Origin: JBARDN01 sp963755705
GTDB lineage: Bacteria > Desulfobacterota > Binatia > Binatales > Binataceae
Reading direction: 5' to 3'
Assembly (NCBI GenBank): GCA_963755705.1
Contig: CAVWKW010000001.1
Coordinates: 1,364,001-1,428,000 of the forward strand
DNA length: 64,000 bases
Shown: one piece after another, positions 41,981 through 49,924 of the stretch
How positions within the stretch are numbered: position 1 is the stretch's first letter
Layout: the number at the start of each line of letters is the position of its first letter
Position numbers and translations under genes: made by a program
The notes under the pieces: generated by a model
What the model was told of the DNA's origin: nothing
The model's input: the letters and a program-made list of their open reading frames with translations, nothing else
The model's database searches: none

Positions 41981-42199
41981 ATGAGCATGGACATAAAGAG
42001 CCCCGCGGTTGGCAAAGTGCTGAGACTCACGGTAGACGCGGGCGCGCAGGTGGCGCGCGGTGACGAAATCATGGTGATCGAGTCGATGAAGGTTGAAATT
42101 CCGATCAAGGCGCCGTTGGCGGGGCGGATGCGCGAGTTCCGCGTCAAGGTGGGCGATCAGATTCAGCGCGGCGCGGTCCTCGCGGTGATCGAGGAATGA
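41981..42199 (+). CDS. Small biotin (biotinyl/lipoyl) attachment protein
   Basis: A 72-residue isolated biotinyl domain: SPAVGKVLRLTVDAGAQVARGDEIMVIESMKVEIPIKAPLAG, with Lys37 in ESMKVE as the expected biotin attachment residue (ESMK rather than EAMK). Stand-alone carriers of this size occur with acyl-CoA carboxylases. It likely serves the carboxyltransferase encoded at 38840. Starts at ATG 41981 or 41987; no clear ribosome site. Convergent with the nitroreductase gene at 42218. Confidence 0.83.
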   Translation: MSMDIKSPAVGKVLRLTVDAGAQVARGDEIMVIESMKVEIPIKAPLAGRMREFRVKVGDQIQRGAVLAVIEE

Positions 42200-42217
42200 G
42201 CACGGCGGCCGCGGAAT

Positions 42218-42874
42218 CTATTTTTCCGGCACAGAGTTCGCGCGACTTCCCCATCGCTCCCAGTTGATCACGTCGAGGGCGGGCTTGCGCTCGGGCCGCG
42301 CCCATCGGCCTTTCGGATATCCCATCGGAATCATCGCGGCGTTCGAGTACTCAGCCGGTACGCCAAGCCGCTGGTCGATTTCAGCGCCGTGCAGCTGATG
42401 CAGCCCGGTGATCGAGGTGCCGAGTCCGTAGGCGCGCGCCGCGAGACACAGGTTCTGGATCGCCGGGAAGATCGCGTTAAGCATCGGCTGACCTTTGCGA
42501 GTGGCGTCGTTGTATTTCTTGACGCAGCAGAAGATCATCACTGGCGCTTCGCCGACATGCTCGGCCAGGTAGCGCGCCGAGCGCAGGATGCGTCCCTGCG
42601 GGCTTTGCGGATCGCTTGCGACGATCTCCCGCGCTCGCGGCGTGAAGTACACCTCCCATGCCTTGCGATAGCGCTCCGCGACGAAGGCTTTGGTCTCGGA
42701 GTCGCGCACCACGACGAAGATCCACGGCTGCCGGTTACTGCCGCTCGGCCCCATCGTCGCCGCTTCGATCACCTTGACGATCAGTTCGGGCGCGACCGGA
42801 TCGGGTTTCAGCCGGCGCATCGAGCGGGTCGTATAGATAGCCTCGAAAAGATCGAATTCCTGTTGTCCGAACAT
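42218..42874 (-). CDS. Nitroreductase-family flavoprotein
   Basis: A 218-residue nitroreductase: FEAIYTTRSMRRLKPDPVAPELIVKVIEAATMGPSGSNRQPWIFVVVRD is the N-terminal FMN-binding part, and NLCLAARAYGLGTSITGLH the central helix with a nearby Gly. Resembles BluB/NfnB-like members in size. The stretch MPMGYPKGRWARPERKPALDVI at the end is the usual closing region. FMN-dependent reduction of an unknown electrophile is expected. Divergent from the GST gene at 42982. Confidence 0.87.
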   Translation of the reverse strand: MFGQQEFDLFEAIYTTRSMRRLKPDPVAPELIVKVIEAATMGPSGSNRQPWIFVVVRDSETKAFVAERYRKAWEVYFTPRAREIVASDPQSPQGRILRSARYLAEHVGEAPVMIFCCVKKYNDATRKGQPMLNAIFPAIQNLCLAARAYGLGTSITGLHQLHGAEIDQRLGVPAEYSNAAMIPMGYPKGRWARPERKPALDVINWERWGSRANSVPEK

Positions 42875-42981
42875 AGTGGCGAAAATATCAGGTTTTGCTG
42901 GCGCTGCAATGGAGGTTCCCCAATCGCGCGAGGTGCGGTAAACCTTGACCCGTCGTAATCGATCAACTGAGGAGGCCCATC

Positions 42982-43893
42982 GTGCCGGAAGTCATTCTCC
43001 ATCAATATGTGAATTCGCCGTTCTCGGAAAAAATCCGCAAAATCCTCGCGTACAAGAAGATCGCCTGGCGCGCCGTCGAGCAGCCGGTGATCATGCCCAA
43101 GCCCAAGCTCGTACCGCTGACGGGCGGCTACCGGCGCATCCCGGTTCTTCAGATCGGCGCCGACGTCTGGTGCGATACCGGCATCATCATCCGCAAACTC
43201 GAGGAGCTTCATCCCGAGCCCTCGATATATCCGCGCGGGATGGAAGCCGCCTGCAACGCGGTCAATATGTGGGCGGACCGGCGCATCTTCTGGTCCACAA
43301 CCCCGGTGATCTTTGAGAAGCTGGCCGCGGTGGTGCCGAAGGAATTTATTGAAGACCGCAGCAAGATGATGCAGGGCGCCGATTTCGCGCAGATTGGAAA
43401 GACCGCGCCCGACGCGCTGAACCAACTGCGCGCGTTCCTGCAGCTCCTCGATAATTCCCTCGCCTCTCAGCCGTATATTCTTGGCGATCGCTTCACCCTT
43501 GCTGACGCCGCGTGCTTCCATCCGGTGTGGTTTCTGCGCGCGGAGCCGACCGCGTTCTCGCACGCGCAGAAGTTCCCAAATCTGATGCGATGGTTCGAGC
43601 GGATCGATGCAATGGGATACGGTGCGATGACGCCGATGGACCCGGACGAAGCGCTCAAAATCGCAAAGGCTGCCAATCCTGCCACCCAGTCGAGTTCCGA
43701 CCCCGCCGATCCAAACGGCGTGAAGCCCGGGGCGCGGATTGCGGTCACCCCGGACGACTATGCGTTCGATCCGGTCGTTGGAACAGTGGTCCTGAGCACG
43801 ATCCAGGAGATCGCGATCGAACGCGAGGATCCCGCGGTTGGACGCGTCGTAAATCACTTTCCCAAAATCGGTTTCCGCATTTCCGCCGCGTAG
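42982..43893 (+). CDS. Glutathione S-transferase family protein with long C-terminal extension
   Basis: A 303-residue protein. The N-terminal thioredoxin-like domain is VILHQYVNSPFSEKIRKILAYKKIAW, in which Ser near residue 12-14 (S-P-F-S) is the usual nucleophile position, and the helical C domain has YILGDRFTLADAACFHPVW. Residues about 215-303 form an extension (PDDYAFDPVVGTVVLSTIQEIAIEREDPAVGRVVNHFPKIGF) not found in ordinary GSTs. It starts at GTG 42982 with GAGGAGG six bases ahead. The substrate is unknown; the position near other reductases suggests detoxification. Confidence 0.8.
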   Translation: MPEVILHQYVNSPFSEKIRKILAYKKIAWRAVEQPVIMPKPKLVPLTGGYRRIPVLQIGADVWCDTGIIIRKLEELHPEPSIYPRGMEAACNAVNMWADRRIFWSTTPVIFEKLAAVVPKEFIEDRSKMMQGADFAQIGKTAPDALNQLRAFLQLLDNSLASQPYILGDRFTLADAACFHPVWFLRAEPTAFSHAQKFPNLMRWFERIDAMGYGAMTPMDPDEALKIAKAANPATQSSSDPADPNGVKPGARIAVTPDDYAFDPVVGTVVLSTIQEIAIEREDPAVGRVVNHFPKIGFRISAA

Positions 43894-43993
43894 CCGGATT
43901 TTGGAAGTCGCCGGAAGAACGTGCCGAAACATAAGTGACGCAGGCGGAGACGGCTCAATATAGACAAGCAGAGAATAGCCTATCCATGAATAG

Positions 43994-44042
43994 CTAGTGG
44001 GTATTAGTGACTATCTATAATAGGTATATAGTCAACTACTAG
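43994..44042. repeat. AT-rich imperfect palindrome upstream of the propeller gene
   Basis: CTAGT (43994-43998) with ACTAG (44038-44042) and TGACTAT (44008-44014) with ATAGTCA (44028-44034) form nested inverted arms around CTATAATAGG. This is the AT-richest stretch between the GST and the propeller gene. It may be an operator or hairpin, and it contains TATAAT near its centre (44016-44021). Confidence 0.45.
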
Positions 44043-44078
44043 GTAAGATCGCAGCGTAGTTGGGGCAAAAGGGGGCCC

Positions 44079-47000
44079 GTGATTACGTTGCGATCATCGC
44101 GTGCGCGCCGGTTTGCGCCTGCCGTATTGATTCTCGCCGCCTTCCTGGCAGATGCGGCAGTAATGCCGGCAGCGGCGCCCGGCGCGCGCGGTGACACGGT
44201 ACGTTATCAGCCCGAGGCGCGCGGTCGCGAGGCACGCCGCGAATTCCTTGCCGCGAAACGGGGACGTCAATTCGGAACGCCTCGCGGCGCATACCTGCGA
44301 GCGGTCGCCATGATGCGCCGGCAAGAGATGGCTCGAGCGCAGATGGCGAACGCCGCTGAGATTCCTGCGCTGTCGCCGGTTCCGTCCTGGAGCTTTGCCG
44401 GACCGCAGCCAGTCAACGCGGAGGTCGCAACGTTCGGCGGCGTCGCGATTGGCTCGCCGCTGCCGAATGCGACCGGCCGAGTGACCGCGATTGTCGCCGA
44501 TCCGACGGTTGGCGGACGGCTGTTCGTTGGCACGGCGGCGGGCGGAGTATGGATGCGCCCGAACGCGAGCGCGGCGTTCGCGCCGATCTTCGATGCGGAG
44601 CCGACCCTGTCGGTCGGTGCAATGACGCTCGACACGACCACGACGCCGAATCCTACTCTGTACGTCGCGACCGGCGAGGGCGACGGTTCGAATGATTCCT
44701 ATTACGGCGAAGGAGTCTTTGTATCGTCCGATCTCGGTGGCTCGTGGAGCCAGCTTGGCGCGAGCGAGTTCGATGAAGCCTCGATCGGCGGTATCGCGGT
44801 CGATACCACGCAAAGCCCGCGCATCATCTATGCCGCCGTGACCTATGGATCGAGCGCAAATCGCGCGCAGGCTGGATGGATCGAAACGCAGTGGAGCCAG
44901 ACGGGAGTGTGGCGATCGACCGACGGCGGGAATTCGTGGCTGACGTATCCGCTCGGCACGTTTGGCAGCTGTGCCTACTTCACGAATCAGCCGTGCCCCG
45001 CAACCCAGGTAGTGATCGATCCGGCGGCGCCGTCAAACGTGTACGCGGCAGTGCAATGGACCGGGGTGTTTCACTCCTCGGACTCCGGTCTGACCTGGAG
45101 CCAGATTACTTTTCCCGGTTTTGCGGGAGCGATCGGGCGCTCGAGTATCGCGGCGAATTCGGGGATCGTCTACGTAATGCTCGGCGCCGCGGACGGAATC
45201 GAGTACGCGGGCTTCTACAGATCCGCCGACGGTGGCGCCACGTGGACCGCAGAGAAAGTTCCGAGCGCGAGCCTTGGCGACGGCGTGGTGCTCGACGGGA
45301 CTGCGGCTGACAACGTCTCCGACTCGATTTTCGGCCAGGTCCTTGCGATCGATCCGGCGGACTCGACCGGAAGTACCGTCGTGTTCGGAGGAGTGGGAAT
45401 CTATCGATCGGCCAACTCCGGCGCCGCGTGGACTTTCCTGGCGCAGAACGGCGGAACCCATTCAGATCAGCATGCGGTCGCATTCGATCCGGAGAGCGCG
45501 CACAGTTTTTATCTTGGCAACGATGGAGGCGCGTACCACTTCGCCTCGTCCGGTGGTTCCTGGAGCGGGCTGAACTCCTCGATCGGCGCAGAGGAGGTGC
45601 AATCGGTTGGGCCGCATCCGACCAACAGCGAACTGGTGCTCGCAGGGATGTCCGACAACGGAACCGGGCTGGGCAACAGCTCGATGCCGCTGGCGGCGGC
45701 GTGGGGGCAGGTCGATACGTTCGACGGCGCGTTCGCGATTTTCGATCCGACCAATCCATCGCTCGCGTACCATGTCTTTGCGACAACGAGTGCCGGCCTC
45801 GCGATTGCGCAATCGACTGACGGCGGAACGTCGTGGACCTCTGCCGCGCCGACCCAGGCGTTGCGCGCAGCGCTCGCGTCCAACGACGATGCGGGCGCGG
45901 GATTTTATCCTCCGCTTGCGGCCGATCCTGCGCAGGCGGGCAGGGTGATGGTCGGCGCGCATTCGGTTTACGTTTCGAGCAACGATGGAGCCACTTGGGC
46001 CGCGGAGACGACGCAGGATTTGACCGGTGGATGCGACGATGGGAATTGCGCGCTCGAGGATCTCGAGATCGCACCGTCGGACGACACCAAGGCATATGCA
46101 CTCGCGATGGAAACCGACACGACATTTACCCCGACGCCGTTTCGACTGATGACAACCTCTGACGCCAACGTGCAGGTGGACGGCGACCATCCCGCCGGCG
46201 CGACCTGGAAGGACGTGACCGCGAATCTCTCGCCGCTAGTCCTGCCGCGTTACACGCAGGCCACCGGTATAGCGATCGATCCTGAAGATTCCGCGACCGC
46301 CTATCTCTCTGTGTCTGGATTCACCGCCGCGACGCAGATGGGGCACGTCTTCGTTACGCACGATGCCGGTATGACGTGGGCGCAGGTGGACGGCAATCCG
46401 TCGAATCAGATTCCGCCGCCCGCGAATGCGCTGCCCGATATTCCGGTGCTGCGGATTCTGGTCGATGGCACCGATAGCACAGGTAATACGATTCTGGCAG
46501 GTACCGATATCGGAGTTTTTCGCAGCGTTGACGGCGGCGCGGATTGGACGCCTTATAATCTCGGAGCGGTTCCGGCGGTGCCGGTGTTCGATCTCGAACA
46601 GAATCAGAACGGGACAATCTTTGCCGGTACGTTCGGGCGCGGCGTTTTCGAGATTGCCGGCGCGAACGTCAGTACCGGCCCGAGCGCAACTCCGACGCCA
46701 ACGCCGACCGCCTTGCCGACCAATACTGCCACGCCGACCGAGACAAGAACGGCGACTCCGACCAGCAGTCCGCCCGCAACCGCTACACGCACGGCCACGT
46801 CGACCGCAACTGCAAGGTCCACCGCAACAGCCACCAGCACGCCGACGCCAACTGTTGCGCGAACTCCCACGCCGACCGCGACGCCAACGCCGGTGACCTC
46901 GACACTCAAGGTGACGCCGAAGCGCTTGAATTTCGGCAGGGAGGCGGTGGGAACGCTGGCGAGCGCGGGGAAGACCAAAAGACTAACGCTCGCTAATCCT

Positions 47001-47222
47001 CGCGGCGCGACGATCACGATCGAGAGCGCATCGGTAACCGGCGATTTCGCGATCGTCGCAGGGGCGAGCACATGCGCCTCGACGCTCGCCGCGCACCAGC
47101 GATGCAAATTTATGATCTCGTTTGCTCCGACGGCGGTCGGAAAACGCGCAGGAACCTTCACGATTCTAAGCAACGGCAAGAGCCGCATGCTCACGGCTGC
47201 GCTCGCAGGCACCGGCAGATAG
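44079..47222 (+). CDS. Secreted BNR/sortilin-like beta-propeller protein with Thr-Pro linker and choice-of-anchor D domain
   Basis: A 1047-residue exported protein. A signal sequence lies in residues 1-33 (RRFAPAVLILAAFLADAAVM). Residues 100-860 carry repeated blades with S-x-D-x-G-x-x-W (VFVSSDLGGSWSQL, VWRSTDGGNSWL, FHSSDSGLTWSQ, FYRSADGGATWTA), the Asp-box pattern of BNR/sialidase-like and sortilin propellers. Residues about 867-941 are almost entirely Thr, Pro, Ala and Ser (TPTPTATPTP), a flexible, possibly glycosylated spacer. Residues 942-1047 are a beta-sandwich (VTPKRLNFGREAVG ... CKFMISFAPTAVGKRAG) of the choice-of-anchor D/ASH kind. Likely a surface protein; binding partner unknown. 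Starts at GTG 44079. Convergent with a GNAT gene. Confidence 0.82.
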   Translation: MITLRSSRARRFAPAVLILAAFLADAAVMPAAAPGARGDTVRYQPEARGREARREFLAAKRGRQFGTPRGAYLRAVAMMRRQEMARAQMANAAEIPALSPVPSWSFAGPQPVNAEVATFGGVAIGSPLPNATGRVTAIVADPTVGGRLFVGTAAGGVWMRPNASAAFAPIFDAEPTLSVGAMTLDTTTTPNPTLYVATGEGDGSNDSYYGEGVFVSSDLGGSWSQLGASEFDEASIGGIAVDTTQSPRIIYAAVTYGSSANRAQAGWIETQWSQTGVWRSTDGGNSWLTYPLGTFGSCAYFTNQPCPATQVVIDPAAPSNVYAAVQWTGVFHSSDSGLTWSQITFPGFAGAIGRSSIAANSGIVYVMLGAADGIEYAGFYRSADGGATWTAEKVPSASLGDGVVLDGTAADNVSDSIFGQVLAIDPADSTGSTVVFGGVGIYRSANSGAAWTFLAQNGGTHSDQHAVAFDPESAHSFYLGNDGGAYHFASSGGSWSGLNSSIGAEEVQSVGPHPTNSELVLAGMSDNGTGLGNSSMPLAAAWGQVDTFDGAFAIFDPTNPSLAYHVFATTSAGLAIAQSTDGGTSWTSAAPTQALRAALASNDDAGAGFYPPLAADPAQAGRVMVGAHSVYVSSNDGATWAAETTQDLTGGCDDGNCALEDLEIAPSDDTKAYALAMETDTTFTPTPFRLMTTSDANVQVDGDHPAGATWKDVTANLSPLVLPRYTQATGIAIDPEDSATAYLSVSGFTAATQMGHVFVTHDAGMTWAQVDGNPSNQIPPPANALPDIPVLRILVDGTDSTGNTILAGTDIGVFRSVDGGADWTPYNLGAVPAVPVFDLEQNQNGTIFAGTFGRGVFEIAGANVSTGPSATPTPTPTALPTNTATPTETRTATPTSSPPATATRTATSTATARSTATATSTPTPTVARTPTPTATPTPVTSTLKVTPKRLNFGREAVGTLASAGKTKRLTLANPRGATITIESASVTGDFAIVAGASTCASTLAAHQRCKFMISFAPTAVGKRAGTFTILSNGKSRMLTAALAGTGR

Positions 47223-47228
47223 TGCAGG

Positions 47229-47780
47229 CTATTGCGGGTTCATCGCCCGGTACTCGTCCGCGAGAATACCCATCACGATCGTGTCGCAGTAACTTCCCTT
47301 ATGAAAACGCTCCTGGCGCAGCACACCCTCGCGTTTGAAGCCGCACTTTTCGTACGACGCGATTGCTCGCTGATTGAAATCGTAAACGTGCAGCCACAGG
47401 CGATGCAGGTTCAGCTTGTCGAACCCGATTCGCATCAGCATTCTCATCGCATCGCCGCCGTACCCGCGGCCCCAATAGCTCTTGTCACCAATCACGATTC
47501 CGACGCCGGCCGCGCGGTTGTGCCAGTTGATCGCATGGAAGGCAACGCCGCCCAGGTATTTCCGGTCCGCGAGTGTCTCGATGACGAACGACTGGTCCGC
47601 CGATGTAGGCCCGCGTCCGGCCGAGGATTCGATGAATTTCATTTCCGCGATCGACGATTGCGGCAGCGCAAGGATCTCGCCGCCGAGAAATTGGGTCACT
47701 TCCTCGTCGTTGATCCACTTCATCACCGCGTCCAGATCGGTTTTCTCGTAGCCGCGAAGCCTTACCAGTTTTCCTTCCAT
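47229..47780 (-). CDS. GNAT acetyltransferase (RimJ/RimL-like)
   Basis: A 183-residue N-acetyltransferase beginning MEGKLVRLRGYEKTDLDAVMKWIND. The acetyl-CoA loop is SYWGRGYGGDAMRMLMR (Q/R-x-x-G-x-G/A), and the helix-strand after it, LNLHRLWLHVYDFNQRAIASYEKCGF, is typical of RimJ/RimL enzymes that acetylate N-terminal or side-chain amines. GGAAGA lies seven bases before ATG 47780; a longer upstream start would pass through the terminator region. Substrate unknown. Confidence 0.87.
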   Translation of the reverse strand: MEGKLVRLRGYEKTDLDAVMKWINDEEVTQFLGGEILALPQSSIAEMKFIESSAGRGPTSADQSFVIETLADRKYLGGVAFHAINWHNRAAGVGIVIGDKSYWGRGYGGDAMRMLMRIGFDKLNLHRLWLHVYDFNQRAIASYEKCGFKREGVLRQERFHKGSYCDTIVMGILADEYRAMNPQ

Positions 47781-47820
47781 CGGAGATCTTCCTTGCGCGC
47801 CATACGCGTCTTCGCAAAAC

Positions 47821-47852
47821 AAAAAGGGCAGCCAGGTCGGGCTGCCCTTTTT
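47821..47852 (-). terminator. Perfect 13-base hairpin terminator after the first acyl-CoA dehydrogenase
   Basis: AAAAAGGGCAGCC and GGCTGCCCTTTTT pair over 13 bases around a six-base loop, with T-runs on both strands. Lying 21 bases beyond the stop of the minus-strand acyl-CoA dehydrogenase and just upstream of the GNAT gene, it separates these two transcripts and could work in both directions. Confidence 0.92.
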
Positions 47853-47873
47853 CCGCTTTTCAAGCCCGCGCGT

Positions 47874-49073
47874 TCAATAGCCTTTGGGCAACCCCAGAAC
47901 GCGTTCGCCGATAATATTGTGCTGAATCTCACTGGTGCCGCCGGCGATAGTCAATGCCCGTGACGCCAGCATCCGGTACGACCACTTGCCCTTGTCAACC
48001 GCGAACGGCGCCTTGAACTCCATCTGCGAGTACGGCCCGAGCAGCTCCATCGCAAACTTGTTCATCTTGAGATTAAGCTCGCTCGCGCCGAGCTTGAGTA
48101 CCGAGCCCTCCGGTCCCGGGGGCAATCCCTTCAGCCGGCGCGTCAGTTGGCGATAGCCGGTGTATTTGAGCCCGAGCGCCTCGCACGCGAATGATCCGAT
48201 CTTCTGCCGTACGCTCGAATGCTCCCATGCGCTGCGGCCGTTGAGCTGTGCGGCGCGCGCCAGATGCGCGAGATCCTTCACCTCGCCCAGCATGTCGCGC
48301 CCGCCGCCGATTCCCGACCGCTCGAACATCAGCGTGGTGATCGCGACTTGCCATCCCTGGTTCTTTTCGCCGATGAGGTTTTTCTTCGGAACCTTTACGT
48401 CCTCGAAAAACACTTCGTTGAAATTCGCGTCGCCGGTTATCTGAACCAGCGGTCGTACGGTCACGCCCGGCGAATGCATATCGACCACGATATAGCTGAT
48501 TCCCTTATGCTTGGGCGCGGCCGGGTCGGTTCGGGTCAAAAGGATGCAGAAATCCGCGTGATGCGCATCGGAGGTCCAGACCTTTTGCCCGTTGACGATA
48601 AAGTAGTCGCCCTCCTCGATCGCTTTGGTCTGCAGCGAGGCGACGTCGGAACCCGAACCCGGCTCCGAGTAGCCCTGGCACCAGATTTCCTCGCCCGACA
48701 GGATCTTCGGAACGTAGCGCTTCTTTTGCTCCTCGGTGCCCCAGTGAATCAAGGTGGGGCCGACCAGCATGATTCCGAGTCCATTGACGAGCTGCGGAGT
48801 GTTCGCCTTGGCCATCTCCTCATTGTAGATAAGCTGTTGCGTGATGGTGGCGCCGCGTCCGCCGTATTCCTTGGGCCAGCTGATTCCGACCCAGCCGCCC
48901 TCATGCATCTTCTTGTGCCACTTCAGGCGATTTTGCCAGTCGTCGCCACCCGCTTCGCGCATCGGGCCGAGGTCGTCCTCGGCGCTGTGCTCGCGCTTGG
49001 GCGCGTTGGCCTTGAGCCAGGAGCGAAGCGTCTGGCGGAATGCCTCGTCGTCGGCGCTAAATTTGAAATCCAT
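47874..49073 (-). CDS. Acyl-CoA dehydrogenase (first of three paralogues)
   Basis: A 399-residue FAD enzyme of the acyl-CoA dehydrogenase family, introducing a trans-2 double bond into an acyl-CoA. Motifs: QGYSEPGSGSDVASLQT (FAD), VWTSDAHHADFCILLTRTD, VFFEDVKVPKKNLIGEKNQGW and GGTSEIQHNIIGERVLGLP at the C-terminus. The C-terminal Glu used by medium-chain enzymes is replaced by Gly (AGGT), so the base is more likely Glu251 in LMFERSG, as in the isovaleryl/long-chain type. Same subfamily as the genes at 52490 and 53722. Acyl substrate unknown. Confidence 0.9.
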   Translation of the reverse strand: MDFKFSADDEAFRQTLRSWLKANAPKREHSAEDDLGPMREAGGDDWQNRLKWHKKMHEGGWVGISWPKEYGGRGATITQQLIYNEEMAKANTPQLVNGLGIMLVGPTLIHWGTEEQKKRYVPKILSGEEIWCQGYSEPGSGSDVASLQTKAIEEGDYFIVNGQKVWTSDAHHADFCILLTRTDPAAPKHKGISYIVVDMHSPGVTVRPLVQITGDANFNEVFFEDVKVPKKNLIGEKNQGWQVAITTLMFERSGIGGGRDMLGEVKDLAHLARAAQLNGRSAWEHSSVRQKIGSFACEALGLKYTGYRQLTRRLKGLPPGPEGSVLKLGASELNLKMNKFAMELLGPYSQMEFKAPFAVDKGKWSYRMLASRALTIAGGTSEIQHNIIGERVLGLPKGY

Positions 49074-49227
49074 TTGACGAACCTCCGATTAAAGGCCTGC
49101 GGATCGTAACCTGGCCGCGTACAAACCGCGTCGGCTGGTTAAGGCCTAACGGATGTTATATAAACCGCGCGCCGAAAGCGGCGCAAGCTGCGCAAAATCG
49201 CCCGATAGCGCGTCGGGCTGAAAGAAC

Positions 49228-49896
49228 TCATTTCGCGCTGCCAATCTCCGCGCGACGATCGCCGACGCTCGCCGCAATTCCAAGATGCCGCCGCACCACC
49301 GAAGCCAGTTCGCGCGCCGCCGCGTCGTCGCTGCGCTCTAGCTCGCGCAGGGCGCCACACTGATCCTCGAGCGGGCGATTTTGTCCGAGCTTGAACTTGC
49401 CTTCGATTCGGTCGATCTCGATCTCGAAGCCGACAATTGCTTCAGTAAGCTTCGCGCGAAACTCGACCGGCAGCAGGCCCGGCCACGGTCGCGCTTGCGG
49501 TGCCTCGTAAATGGCGATCATCCGGTCCAGCAGGCCCGTGACCCACGCGGCGTCGTCGATGATCCGCATCCTTCCGTACACATGCACCGTGGCGTAATTC
49601 CAGGTCGGCACGGCAGGAGAACTAGCGTACCAGCTCGGCGAGATATACGAATGTGGTCCGCCAAAAATCGCGAGGCATCGGCCGCTGCGCTCGAGCGCGC
49701 GCCAATGCGGATTCGCACGCGCAAAGTGGCCGGCCAGCGACGCATGCGCGCCGCCGGCGTGATCGAGCGTCAACGGAACGTGCGAAACGAGCATCTCGTC
49801 CGCGCCGTTCGACACGATCGTGGCGAAGCTATGCGCCTGGATAAATTCGTTCAGCGTGTGCCTGTCGGTGACCTCAAAGGCTTTCGGGATGTACAT
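49228..49896 (-). CDS. PaiB-like FMN-binding protein (putative transcriptional regulator family)
   Basis: A 222-residue split-barrel flavin-binding protein of the PaiB group. MYIPKAFEVTDRHTLNEFIQAHSFATIVSNG is the usual start, with AIFGGPHSYISPSWYASSPAVPTWNYATVHVYGRMRI the core motif (W-Y ... T-W-N-Y) and KLTEAIVGFEIEIDRIEGKFKLGQNR the closing motif. Bacillus PaiB was described as a negative regulator of degradative enzymes and sporulation, though members look like FMN flavoproteins. AGGAGG lies five bases before ATG 49896. It follows the PNPOx-GNAT gene by 28 bases, the same order as a paiA-paiB-type pair. Confidence 0.85.
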   Translation of the reverse strand: MYIPKAFEVTDRHTLNEFIQAHSFATIVSNGADEMLVSHVPLTLDHAGGAHASLAGHFARANPHWRALERSGRCLAIFGGPHSYISPSWYASSPAVPTWNYATVHVYGRMRIIDDAAWVTGLLDRMIAIYEAPQARPWPGLLPVEFRAKLTEAIVGFEIEIDRIEGKFKLGQNRPLEDQCGALRELERSDDAAARELASVVRRHLGIAASVGDRRAEIGSAK

Positions 49897-49924
49897 CGTT
49901 CCTCCTTCCAATGAATGGGCGCGG

